From assembly GCF_004803465.1 (NCBI RefSeq), contig NZ_SRSF01000003.1, positions 1 to 64,000 on the forward strand: a stretch of DNA of 64,000 bases. Reading direction: 5' to 3'. Each line of letters begins with the position of its first letter. Within the stretch, counting starts at the first letter, position 1. Both the position numbers and the translations under genes were made by a program. The DNA is from Neolewinella litorea. GTDB lineage: Bacteria > Bacteroidota > Bacteroidia > Chitinophagales > Saprospiraceae. Below, one piece after another: positions 33,367 to 42,478 of the stretch. Below the pieces are notes generated by a model that ran no database searches, was not told the origin of the DNA, and was given only the letters and a program-made list of their open reading frames with translations.

Positions 33367-35034
33367 ATGTCAATTCCAAAGGAACCCCGGCAGTTGATGA
33401 TCAATATCATGTACTTGGTATTGATGGCACTGCTGGCCCTCAACGTCTCCGCTGAGGTGATGGATGCCTTTCAAACCCTCGACCAGGGCAACAAGAACAG
33501 TATCGCCACCGTAGACGAACAGATTGAAGAAACCGTTGCCAGCCTTAACGACCTCCTCCAGGACGAGTCGAAAGCCAAGTACCGGGTACTTCAGCCCGCC
33601 ATCGAAGACATCCGCCGGGAGGTGGTCACCTTTAATACCTACGTCAGCGGCCTGCGCGACACCCTCATCGACGTCAGTGGAAACAACGACGGAGAAGTCA
33701 CCATGGAAGGTGACTACATCGAGAGCCATGGTGTACTTGCCCCCAAGGGTAAGAAAAACAAAGACGTGACCACCCGCCTGCTCGTGCAGGGCCCCAACGG
33801 GTCGATCAAGGAAGGTGTAGGTGCCGGTGAAGAACTCAAGCAACGCATCATCGAGACCCGCCAGCGCCTGATCGACATTTACAGCAACCTGCTCAACGAG
33901 CACGGCGAAACCCTGCAGCTCAACGAAGCGCAGCGGCAAGCCCGCATCGCCAGCGTGGCCGAGAACATGCCCTTCAGCATCGACGACGAAACCTGGCGCA
34001 CCTCCAACAACAAGAAGGTGAGCTGGGCCGACCACAAGTTCGGTCACATGCCCCTGGCCGCGGTACTTCCCCTGATGTCGCAGATCCAGTCGGACCTGAA
34101 GGTATCGGAGGCCAACCTCGTCAACGACATCGTCCAGATGGCCGGCGGCAAGCAGATCGTCTTTGACAAGTTCTTCCCCGTCTTCCAGGCCGACAAGAGC
34201 TACGTCATCGGCGGCGAACGCCTCAACGCCAAGGTGTCGGTAGGCAGCTACTCCTCCGCCCTGCAGCCCGAGAACATCGACCTGCGGGTGAACGGACAGC
34301 GCCTCAACATCAAGCCCGACGGTACGGCCGATTTCAGCCTGGTCGCCAGCGGATCGCCCGGTCCGAAGACGATCCAGACCAGCGTAGCGGTCACCAACCC
34401 CCTCACCGGCGAGGTGACCCGCGAGAGCGGCACCTTCACCTACGAGATCGGCACCCGTTCGGTAGCCGTTTCTGCCGACAAGATGAACGTATTCTACATG
34501 GGTGTCGACAACCCCCTCACCGTAGCCGCTGCGGGTGTAGCCTCCAATGACGTGCGCGTCAGCTTCGGCGATGCCATTACCGGCTCCGGTTCCGGCAACA
34601 GCTACGTGGTCCGCGGCGTACGCCCCACCGGCAACGGTACGACCAACGTTACGGTAACCGCCAACGGCCAGACCCTGGGTACCTTCCCCTTCCGCGTCAA
34701 GCCCATCCCCGATCCGGTACCCACCATGGGCGGCGAGCAGGGCGGCGACATTGCCAACTCTACCTTCCGCGCCCAGCGGGGACTCTTTGCGGAGCTGAAG
34801 AACTTCGACTTCGACGCCCGTTGTGAGATTGCCGGCTTCCAGATGCTGTACGTTCCCGCCCGGGAAGACGCCCTGGTGGCCTCCAACCCCGGCGGTGCCT
34901 TCGGCGGACAGGCCGCAGCCCTCGTGGGCCGCGCCAAGCCCGGCGACAACTACCTTTTCAAGAACATCAAGGCCAAGTGCCCCGGCGACAGCGCCCCGCG
35001 CGACCTCGGTACGATGTCTTTCACCATCCGATAA
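33367..35034 (+). CDS. gldM: Gliding motility / type IX secretion motor protein GldM
   Basis: 555 residues. A short N-terminal cytoplasmic piece with conserved Arg (MSIPKEPRQ) precedes a single transmembrane helix (about 10-30: LMINIMYLVLMALLALNVSAEVM). A large periplasmic region of successive beta-rich domains reaches the outer-membrane ring. Conserved features: QTLDQGNKNS, VSWADHKFGHMPLAAVLPLMSQIQ and DFDARCEIAGFQMLYVPAREDA near the end. Forms the asymmetric dimer threading the GldL pentamer. Confidence 0.94.
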   Translation: MSIPKEPRQLMINIMYLVLMALLALNVSAEVMDAFQTLDQGNKNSIATVDEQIEETVASLNDLLQDESKAKYRVLQPAIEDIRREVVTFNTYVSGLRDTLIDVSGNNDGEVTMEGDYIESHGVLAPKGKKNKDVTTRLLVQGPNGSIKEGVGAGEELKQRIIETRQRLIDIYSNLLNEHGETLQLNEAQRQARIASVAENMPFSIDDETWRTSNNKKVSWADHKFGHMPLAAVLPLMSQIQSDLKVSEANLVNDIVQMAGGKQIVFDKFFPVFQADKSYVIGGERLNAKVSVGSYSSALQPENIDLRVNGQRLNIKPDGTADFSLVASGSPGPKTIQTSVAVTNPLTGEVTRESGTFTYEIGTRSVAVSADKMNVFYMGVDNPLTVAAAGVASNDVRVSFGDAITGSGSGNSYVVRGVRPTGNGTTNVTVTANGQTLGTFPFRVKPIPDPVPTMGGEQGGDIANSTFRAQRGLFAELKNFDFDARCEIAGFQMLYVPAREDALVASNPGGAFGGQAAALVGRAKPGDNYLFKNIKAKCPGDSAPRDLGTMSFTIR

Positions 35035-35069
35035 GCCTCCGGCCGGCCACCTGGCCGACCAACCGCACC

Positions 35070-35106
35070 GGGCCGGTAGCAGTTCCCGCTGTTACCGGCC
35101 CGTTTT
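35070..35106 (+). terminator. Hairpin with T-run between gldM and gldN
   Basis: 13-bp stem GGGCCGGTAGCAG with CTGTTACCGGCCC (one G-U pair), 6-base loop, then GTTTT. Looks like an intrinsic terminator or attenuator inside the gldLMN cluster. Confidence 0.6.
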
Positions 35107-35187
35107 CGGTGAGGGGCATACCACGGCGCGGTCGAACAACGTTGTGGCTAAGTCAGTATGATTAATTTTCAAACCACCTCATTCCAC

Positions 35188-36096
35188 ATGAAGGCAGCCT
35201 ATAAGATGGTTCTGTTGCTCCTGCTCGCGGCGTCCGCCGTAGCCACGGCCCAGCAGACCCCCACCAACCCCGAGCAGCAGCCCAGCACCTTTACGCTCCC
35301 CGGTGCCGGTGACGACAATGTCCTCATGCAGGACGGTGAGTTCGAACCCCCGCTGAACGATATTGTCGACGGCACCTCGATCCGGGAGCGCCGCGTGCTG
35401 CCCTACGAAAACCTTCGTGAGGCCGACATCATGTGGAAGCGCCGCATCTGGCGCCTGATCGACGTCCAGGAAAAGATTAACCTCCCCTTCATCAACCCCC
35501 AGCGCCCCCTGATCACCATCCTGCTGGAAGCCGCCCAGAGCGGTGACCTGCGCGTGTTTGACCCCATCGGCGGAGACAACTTCTCCATGCTGATGGATGA
35601 GCAGACCCTGCAGCAGATGGCCGGCGGAATCGACACCGTACTGGTGACCGACCCCAATACCTACGAGCAGGTAGAAGTATACGAGGAGCGCCTCTTCGAC
35701 CCCACCAGCGTGATGCGCTACCGGGTGCAGGAGATGTGGTTCTTCGACAAGGAGAGCAGTACCATGAAGGTCCGTATCCTCGGCATCGCCCCCATGATCC
35801 AGGAAACCACCGAAAACAGCCGCACCATCGAGCGCCCCATGTTCTGGGTGTACTACCCTGAGGCCCGTCAGCTGCTGGCCAACGAGAGCGCCTTTGCCTA
35901 CGGCAACGACGCGGCCAACCGGAGCTGGGAAGACGTTTTTGAATACCGCTTCTTCAACAGCTACATCACCAAGGCCAGCAACGTGCTCGACGAGCGCATC
36001 GACCGGCCCGAACGCAGTGGCCGCGAGCAACTCCTCGAGTCCGAGCGCATCAAACAGGAAATCTTTAACTACGAACAGGATCTCTGGAGCTACTAG
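35188..36096 (+). CDS. gldN: Gliding motility / type IX secretion protein GldN
   Basis: 302 residues from the ATG at 35188, which starts a standard signal peptide (KAAYKMVLLLLLAASAVATAQ); an in-frame ATG at 35158 would add 10 residues. Family features: DDIVDGTSIRERRVLPYENLREADIMWKRRIWR, DVQEKINLPF, and EMWFFDKESSTMKVRILGIAP. It forms the periplasmic ring with GldK in characterised systems. Confidence 0.93.
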   Translation: MKAAYKMVLLLLLAASAVATAQQTPTNPEQQPSTFTLPGAGDDNVLMQDGEFEPPLNDIVDGTSIRERRVLPYENLREADIMWKRRIWRLIDVQEKINLPFINPQRPLITILLEAAQSGDLRVFDPIGGDNFSMLMDEQTLQQMAGGIDTVLVTDPNTYEQVEVYEERLFDPTSVMRYRVQEMWFFDKESSTMKVRILGIAPMIQETTENSRTIERPMFWVYYPEARQLLANESAFAYGNDAANRSWEDVFEYRFFNSYITKASNVLDERIDRPERSGREQLLESERIKQEIFNYEQDLWSY

Positions 36097-36124
36097 GTAG
36101 CTACCATACATCACGACACTGTAT

Positions 36125-36164
36125 CAGGCAGGCTCGGAGCAATCCGGGTCTGCCTGTTGCTTTT
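36125..36164 (+). terminator. Intrinsic terminator after gldN
   Basis: Stem CAGGCAGGCTCGG / CCGGGTCTGCCTG (one mismatch, one G-U), 6-base loop, followed by TTGCTTTT. Confidence 0.65.
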
Positions 36165-36267
36165 CCGACTAACCGTGACGCCAGCGCGGGTGCATCGGAG
36201 GCAAGGCCAAACCCTTTCCCCCGGCCGGTGGTTACTTTATCAACCCCTACTCCCAAACCTTTCCCTT

Positions 36268-39200
36268 TTGAATCCGACCGAGCAGTTAGTGCAGCGTTAC
36301 GCCGATAGCGACCGGGTAGCGAAGATCCTATCCTTTACCCAGTCCGCCGGCGGCTCCGCCCCCCGCGTGCAGTTGCGCGGACTCGCCGGTGCCCTCGAAA
36401 GCTTTCTCGTAGCCGGCTGCTACCGCAAGGCGGGCGGTCACTTCCTGGTGGTGGCCACCGACAAGGAAGAAGCCGCCTACATCCAGAACTCCATTGCCGC
36501 CCTGCTGCCCAAAAAGCAGGTGCGGTTACTGCCCGACAGCTTCCGGCGGCCCCTGTACTTCGACGTATTGGATAACACCAATGTGCTCATGCGCACGGAG
36601 ACGATCAACTACCTCACCCACAGCCAGTCGAAGGGGGAGATCGTAGTGACCTACCCGGAAGCCCTCTTCGAGCAGGTGGTGGCGCCAAGCGTGCTCACCG
36701 CCAGCCGGATCGAGATCACGAAGGGGGAGGACATTGACGTCGACACCATCATCGAGGTACTGGTGGAGTACGGCTTCAAGCGCGAGGAATTCGTATATGA
36801 GCCGGGGCAGTTCAGCATCCGCGGCGGCATCATCGACATTTTCAGCTACGGTAACGAGTACCCCTACCGCATCGAGCTGTTCGACGATGAGGTGGAAAGC
36901 ATCCGCACCTTCGACCCCCTCCACCAGCTTTCGGTGGAGAGCGTCACCTACGTAAGCATCGTACCCAACATCAATACCAAGTTCGAGCGCAACCAGAAGA
37001 CGAGCATCTTCAACGTGCTGCCGGAGAATACGACGATCTGGCTCAAGGATTTCCAGCTCCTGCTCGACCGGCTGGGGGAAGCCTACCGCAAGGCCGAGGA
37101 GTTCGGCAAGAATCTAACCCTCATCGACGACGATGAGCTCAAGCAGCTCTTCGACGACCGCGCCTTCATACGGCCGGGCGAGGTCATGGACGACGTCAGT
37201 GGCAAACCCCTGGTCTTCTTCAGCGATTACAAGCAACCCGTGAAGATCGACCACAGCATCGATTGCCGGGCTAAGCCCCAGCCGAGCTTCAACAAGAACT
37301 TCGAACTGCTGATCCGGAACCTGCTGGAGAATACTTCCTCGGGCCTTACCAACTACATCTTCACCGACAACCCCAAACAGATCGAGCGCTTCTACTCGAT
37401 CTTCCGCGACCTCAACGCCGACGTACGCTTCGAGCCGGTGCCGGTGAGCATCCACGCCGGCTTCATCGACTCCGAACTCGAGGCCGCCTGCTACACCGAT
37501 CACCAGATCTTCGAGCGCTTCCACCGCTACAAGCTGCGGCGCGGCTTCACGCGCGACCAGGCCCTGAACCTGCGCCTGCTCCGCGACCTTACGCCGGGCG
37601 ACCTGGTGGTGCACATCGACCACGGCGTCGGACGGTTCTCCGGGCTGGAAAAGCTGGAGATCAACGGCAAGGTGCAGGAATCGGTACGCATGGTGTACAA
37701 GAACAACGACATCCTCTACGTCGGCATCAATTCCCTGCACAAGCTCTCGAAGTACAGCGGCAAGGACGGCCAGTTGCCCCGCCTCGACAAGATCGGCGGC
37801 GACCACTGGAAGAACCTGAAGTCGCGGACGAAGAAGAAAATGAAGGACATGGCCGGAGAGCTCATCAAGCTCTACGCCAAGCGCAAGGCCACCCCCGGCC
37901 ACGCCTTCCCCCCCGACGGCTACCTGCAGAACGAACTGGAAGCCAGCTTCATCTACGAGGATACCCCCGACCAGCTCAAGGCCACCAACGACGTGAAGGG
38001 TGACATGATGAAGCCCCACCCAATGGATCGGCTCATCTGCGGCGACGTGGGCTTCGGCAAGACCGAAATTGCCCTGCGCGCCACCTTCAAGGCCGCCGCC
38101 GACGGCAAGCAGGTGGCCGTCCTAGTGCCAACCACCATTCTGGCCCTGCAGCATTTCCGCACCTTCAAGGAGCGGCTGGATGAATTCGGGGTGTCGGTAG
38201 ACTACATCAACCGCTTCCGCAGCGCCAAGCAGAAAACGGAGATATTCAAGCGCCTCAAGGAAGGCAAACTGGACGTGCTGATCGGCACCCACGCCATTCT
38301 GAGCAAGCGGGCGGAGTTCAAGGACCTCGGACTGCTCATCATCGACGAGGAGCAGAAATTCGGCGTCAAGGCGAAAGAGAAGCTGCGGGCCATCCAGGTC
38401 AACGTGGATACCCTTACCCTCACCGCCACTCCCATCCCCCGTACGATGCAGTTCAGCCTCATGAACGCCCGCGACCTGTCGGTGATCCGCACGCCCCCGC
38501 CAAACCGCCAGCCCATTCACACCGAGGTGCGGCAGTTCAATGAGGAGGTCATCAAGGAGGCCATCGAGAATGAGGTGTACCGCGGCGGACAGGTCTTCTT
38601 CGTGCACAACCGCGTCAAGAGCCTCACCGACATCGTGACCATGCTGCGCCGGCTGTGCCCCGACGTGCAGTTTGCCGCCGCCCACGGGCAGATGGATGCC
38701 AAGGAACTGGAACAGACGCTGATCGAGTTCATCGACCGCAAGTACGACGTGCTGGTGTCGACCAACATCATTGAAACCGGTCTGGACATTGCCAACGCCA
38801 ACACCATCATCATCAATAATGCCCACCAGTTTGGCCTCAGCGACCTGCACCAGCTGCGGGGCAGGGTAGGGCGGTCGAATAAGAAAGCCTACTGCTACCT
38901 CATCGCGCCCGCGTTGAGCGTACTTACCCCCGACGCGCGCAAGCGACTGCGCACCCTGGAGGAGTTCAGCGAGCTGGGCAGCGGCTTCAACATTGCCATG
39001 AAGGACCTCGACATCCGGGGCGCCGGTAACCTGCTGGGCGGTGAGCAGTCGGGCTTCATCGCCGATATCGGCTACGAGACCTACCAGCGCATCCTGGAAG
39101 AAGCGGTGCGGGAGCTCAAGCAGGGCGAATTCCGCGACGTATTCGCCGAGACGATGACCGAGGGCAGCGACTTTGTCCGTGAGGTCACCATTGAGACGGA

Positions 39201-39678
39201 CACCGAGATGCACATCCCCACCGACTACGTCGAATCCACCCAGGAGCGCCTCCGCCTCTATCAGGACCTGGACAACCTGGAGGACGAAGCGGGACTGGAA
39301 GCCTTTGCCAACGGCCTCAAGGACCGCTTCGGGCCCATCCCCGGAGAAGTGAATGAACTCTTCGATGGCCTCCGCCTGCGGTGGCTGTGCCGGGAATTGG
39401 GCTTCGACCGCGTCGTGCTCAAGAACGACAAGCTCATGTGCTACTTCGTGGAAGACGCCCAGTCGCTTTACTACGACTCGGCCATTTTCAAGGCGCTGAG
39501 CGGCATCATCGCCCAGGAAGGCAAACTGCGCGGCTTGCAGTTGAAACAAACCCCACGCCGCCTGTCCCTGGTCAAGGAGCGGGTGTTCAATCTCACCCAG
39601 GCCCAGGACGTACTGGAATCCCTCGGCAAACGGGTTGAAGAGGTAAAGAACGAAAAGGAACTGGAAAAGGCGATCTAG
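36268..39678 (+). CDS. mfd: Transcription-repair coupling factor Mfd
   Basis: 1136 residues from the TTG at 36268; the frame extends to 36157, but the extra part is not Mfd-like. It displaces stalled RNA polymerase at DNA lesions and recruits UvrA. Order: UvrB-like domains (~1-350), a polymerase-interaction domain around FTRDQALNLRLLRDLTPGDLVVHIDHGVGRFSG, then the translocase with Walker A GDVGFGKTEIALR and DEEQ box IIDEEQKFG, ETGLDIANANT, QLRGRVGRS, RGAGNLLG, and a TRCF C-terminal domain. Length is normal. Confidence 0.95.
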   Translation: MNPTEQLVQRYADSDRVAKILSFTQSAGGSAPRVQLRGLAGALESFLVAGCYRKAGGHFLVVATDKEEAAYIQNSIAALLPKKQVRLLPDSFRRPLYFDVLDNTNVLMRTETINYLTHSQSKGEIVVTYPEALFEQVVAPSVLTASRIEITKGEDIDVDTIIEVLVEYGFKREEFVYEPGQFSIRGGIIDIFSYGNEYPYRIELFDDEVESIRTFDPLHQLSVESVTYVSIVPNINTKFERNQKTSIFNVLPENTTIWLKDFQLLLDRLGEAYRKAEEFGKNLTLIDDDELKQLFDDRAFIRPGEVMDDVSGKPLVFFSDYKQPVKIDHSIDCRAKPQPSFNKNFELLIRNLLENTSSGLTNYIFTDNPKQIERFYSIFRDLNADVRFEPVPVSIHAGFIDSELEAACYTDHQIFERFHRYKLRRGFTRDQALNLRLLRDLTPGDLVVHIDHGVGRFSGLEKLEINGKVQESVRMVYKNNDILYVGINSLHKLSKYSGKDGQLPRLDKIGGDHWKNLKSRTKKKMKDMAGELIKLYAKRKATPGHAFPPDGYLQNELEASFIYEDTPDQLKATNDVKGDMMKPHPMDRLICGDVGFGKTEIALRATFKAAADGKQVAVLVPTTILALQHFRTFKERLDEFGVSVDYINRFRSAKQKTEIFKRLKEGKLDVLIGTHAILSKRAEFKDLGLLIIDEEQKFGVKAKEKLRAIQVNVDTLTLTATPIPRTMQFSLMNARDLSVIRTPPPNRQPIHTEVRQFNEEVIKEAIENEVYRGGQVFFVHNRVKSLTDIVTMLRRLCPDVQFAAAHGQMDAKELEQTLIEFIDRKYDVLVSTNIIETGLDIANANTIIINNAHQFGLSDLHQLRGRVGRSNKKAYCYLIAPALSVLTPDARKRLRTLEEFSELGSGFNIAMKDLDIRGAGNLLGGEQSGFIADIGYETYQRILEEAVRELKQGEFRDVFAETMTEGSDFVREVTIETDTEMHIPTDYVESTQERLRLYQDLDNLEDEAGLEAFANGLKDRFGPIPGEVNELFDGLRLRWLCRELGFDRVVLKNDKLMCYFVEDAQSLYYDSAIFKALSGIIAQEGKLRGLQLKQTPRRLSLVKERVFNLTQAQDVLESLGKRVEEVKNEKELEKAI

Positions 39679-39803
39679 CGCCTGCTGCGGCAGGCTGGTT
39701 CTTCCGGAATCCTATATTCGTGATCCCGCCGTCTGCACAACCGGTCCGGCCCCCTCCCGGGGGGAAAGGACCCATGGCGGATCAACCCAGTACAGGATTC
39801 CGC

Positions 39804-41273
39804 ATGATCTACTTCAGACTGATTTCTCTTTGTCTCTTGGCGGCCACGATCGTGAGCTGTACGTCCGGGCGGCGCGCCGCGTCCGCCGGTGTGAAAACTC
39901 CGGAGCGCCCCAACATCATTTTCGTCCTGGCCGACGACCTGGGGTACGGCGACCTGAGCAGCTACGGGCAGGAGCACTTTTCCACCCCGCACATCGACCG
40001 GTTGGCAGCCCGTGGCCTGCGCTTCACCCAGCATTATTCGGGCGCAACGGTGTGTGCGCCCTCCCGGTCGGCACTGCTCACCGGACAACACACCGGACAC
40101 ACCTTCATCCGCGGGAACTACGAGGTGCAACCCGAAGGCCAGTACCCGCTGCCCGATAGCATCTTCACGCTCGCCGAATCGCTCAAGGCGGCCGGGTACG
40201 TCACCGGCGCTTTCGGAAAGTGGGGATTGGGCTTTCCGGGCTCGGAGGGGGACCCGGTCAGGCAGGGGTTTGATCGCTTTTTCGGCTACAACTGCCAGCG
40301 GCTGGGTCACAATTACTACCCGCGCCACTTGTGGTCGGACCGCGATTCCCTGGTGCTTGCAGACAATACCGGATCGCAGACCGGCACCTACGCCCCCGAC
40401 CTCATCCACGACCAAACACTGGCCTTCCTGGAGGAAAACGCCGACACCACCTTCTTTCTCTACGTGCCCAGTATCATTCCCCACGCCGAACTGATCGCTC
40501 CGGATTCCATCCTGGCATCGTTTCGGGGAACCCTGCTTGAGGAAAATTCCTACGCCGGCACCGAACCGGGCGATGAGCGCTACCGCACCGGCGGGTATTC
40601 TTCCCAGGAAACGCCGCGCGCCGCCTTTGCAGCCATGGTGCACATTCTCGACCGGCAGGTCGGAGAGATCGTGCGTAAGCTGGAAGAACTGGGAATCGCC
40701 GACAATACCCTCATCGTATTCACTTCAGACAACGGTCCGCACCAGGAAGGCGGGGCCGACCCCGATTTTTTCGACAGCAACGGGCCCTTGCGCGGGTACA
40801 AGCGCGACCTGTACGAAGGTGGCATCCGCGTACCGATGATCGCCGTCTGGCCAAACCGCATCGCCGCCGGCGGGGTGAGCGACCACGTTTCAGCCTTTTG
40901 GGACTTCTTCCCGACCTTTTCAGAACTGGCCGGGGCGCCCGGTCCCGTGCGGCCGGACGGCCTCTCGCTGGTACCCACCCTGCTCGGGGAAGGAAGACAG
41001 GCGGAACACGATTACCTCTACTGGGAGGTCCACGAGCGCAACGGCCGGCAGGCGGTGCGCAAGGGCAAGTGGAAGGCCGTACGCTACAACGTGAACGACG
41101 TAGGCCTGGAAGGAGGGGTAGAGCTCTACGATCTCAGTACCGACCCGGGTGAGACCGAAGACCTGCAGCTCCAATATCCGGAAGTGGCGGAGGAAATGAA
41201 GGAGATCATGCGAGTGGCCCGCACGCCGTCCAGCGTCTTCTCGTTCGCACAAGAAGCCTACCGGGGCGAGTAA
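39804..41273 (+). CDS. Sulfatase lipoprotein (arylsulfatase family S1)
   Basis: 489 residues from the ATG at 39804, the start that gives a lipoprotein signal (MIYFRLISLCLLAATIVSC). Metal ligands in NIIFVLADDLGYGDLSSYG. The catalytic formylglycine Cys is C84 in CAPSRSALLTGQH, of the C-x-P-S-R type. Further: AFGKWGLG, FTSDNGPHQEGG and LRGYKRDLYEGGIRVP. It would hydrolyse sulfate esters outside the inner membrane after Cys maturation by an FGE or anSME, neither of which is in the window. Confidence 0.93.
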   Translation: MIYFRLISLCLLAATIVSCTSGRRAASAGVKTPERPNIIFVLADDLGYGDLSSYGQEHFSTPHIDRLAARGLRFTQHYSGATVCAPSRSALLTGQHTGHTFIRGNYEVQPEGQYPLPDSIFTLAESLKAAGYVTGAFGKWGLGFPGSEGDPVRQGFDRFFGYNCQRLGHNYYPRHLWSDRDSLVLADNTGSQTGTYAPDLIHDQTLAFLEENADTTFFLYVPSIIPHAELIAPDSILASFRGTLLEENSYAGTEPGDERYRTGGYSSQETPRAAFAAMVHILDRQVGEIVRKLEELGIADNTLIVFTSDNGPHQEGGADPDFFDSNGPLRGYKRDLYEGGIRVPMIAVWPNRIAAGGVSDHVSAFWDFFPTFSELAGAPGPVRPDGLSLVPTLLGEGRQAEHDYLYWEVHERNGRQAVRKGKWKAVRYNVNDVGLEGGVELYDLSTDPGETEDLQLQYPEVAEEMKEIMRVARTPSSVFSFAQEAYRGE

Positions 41274-41305
41274 CCCGCCGGATCTCCAATCGTTTTCTTC
41301 AGGGG

Positions 41306-42058
41306 TTACTTGATCACCAGGTAGTCCGTGAATTCATCGTCCTCGGCTCCCGCGAGGAACCGACCCAGGTTCTCGTCGTTGTTGATCCAGTCCCAACCCT
41401 TTTCGAATTCGCTGTACATCTTCGAGGGTACTTCCGATTCGGGAAAGTAAAAGTCGCGCGTCTCCTCGGAGTCGATCAGCCAGATGTAGCCGTACTCGCC
41501 TTCGCGTGCCCCGCTGACGGCTTTCAGGAAGATCAGCTTGGAATCGGGCAGGGCATCGGAGCGGGTGGGCGACCAGATTTCACGGATGAATTCCTCGAAT
41601 TCTTCATTGTCCACGTCGGGCTTGAGCAACAAGTGGTGAAAACCGAAGATGGTTCCCGGCTTCAACCAGTTCTCATTGATGGGTTTTCCCGTCTCGATGA
41701 TCACGTAGTCGGTCGAAAGCTCTTCATCCACTCGATCGGAAGGGGTGAAGGTAGCCGAAGTGTCGTAGGACAGGCGCAGCAGGAGGTCCCGTTTTTCGTG
41801 GACCCCCCGTTCCCCTTTCAGGTAGTGCACCTGACTGTTTTCCGTTGCCTGCAGGTCCTGGAAGGACGGCTCCTCGTCGGTTTTGATGAACTGGAAACTG
41901 AGCAGGGCACCCTGTTTCAGCATCAGTTGCTGTTGGGGTTCTTCGTCCATGTTCATGCCCAGGTCCGCCAGGTCGTTCTGCGCGAACACCGCACCCGGCC
42001 AGCCGGCGAGCAGTAGAAGAAATAGGACAAACCAGCGCGAAAGGGGATACGTGTTCAT
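41306..42058 (-). CDS. Hypothetical exported protein
   Basis: 250 residues from the ATG at 42058, giving a signal peptide (MNTYPLSRWFVLFLLLLAGWPGAVFAQ). Acidic, with no repeats or catalytic motif recognised. Segments such as IIETGKPINENWLKPGTIFGFHHLLLKPD and KLIFLKAVSGAREGEYGYIWLIDSEETRDFYFPE suggest an alpha-beta fold. Convergent with the sulfatase gene, 32 bases apart. Family not recognised. Confidence 0.72.
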   Translation of the reverse strand: MNTYPLSRWFVLFLLLLAGWPGAVFAQNDLADLGMNMDEEPQQQLMLKQGALLSFQFIKTDEEPSFQDLQATENSQVHYLKGERGVHEKRDLLLRLSYDTSATFTPSDRVDEELSTDYVIIETGKPINENWLKPGTIFGFHHLLLKPDVDNEEFEEFIREIWSPTRSDALPDSKLIFLKAVSGAREGEYGYIWLIDSEETRDFYFPESEVPSKMYSEFEKGWDWINNDENLGRFLAGAEDDEFTDYLVIK

Positions 42059-42478
42059 AGCAAAGCGTTGAAGGTTTAAGGAAGAGACGCCGGGTTCCGG
42101 ACCGGTGCCGTGTTCCTTCCTAAGATACCGGTATTGGGCCATACCGCGCAATAGAATACAGTTGTTGTGACAACCTTGGCGCAATTCGCTTCCCTGGGGG
42201 CGGCGGAGCGCGGGTCCCGTACGCGTCCGGATAAGCCGTTTTGGAGGGCGCTGACCCGGTGCCTGCCACCGGCCCCGGCATTCCGTGGCCAACCCGGCAC
42301 CCGCGGTCACGCCCCCGATACTTTTGGGATGAAAGGTTACCCGGCGGGGATTATCCTTCCGCCAAATCAACGGAAAGGGTATCTTGGTCGACCGTTTGGC
42401 GCCACGCGCGCCCTACCCCCAATAACCGTTGATCCCGCTGATATGACCTTTTTTGCAATCCATTGCCAGAGCTTTTCA
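42059..42478. other. 420-bp divergent intergenic region without a supported gene
   Basis: Separates the minus-strand hypothetical gene from the plus-strand sugar dehydrogenase. The plus frame is open through it, but its translation (Pro/Arg-rich) does not look like protein and it precedes a clear lipoprotein start at 42479. It contains CGGCACCCGC at 42295-42304, seen in four other spacers. No exact TAnnTTTG found. Confidence 0.6.

Noticed and set aside
42167-42478. N-terminal extension of the sugar dehydrogenase
   Set aside because: Arg/Pro-rich, not protein-like, and the ATG at 42479 begins a good lipoprotein signal.
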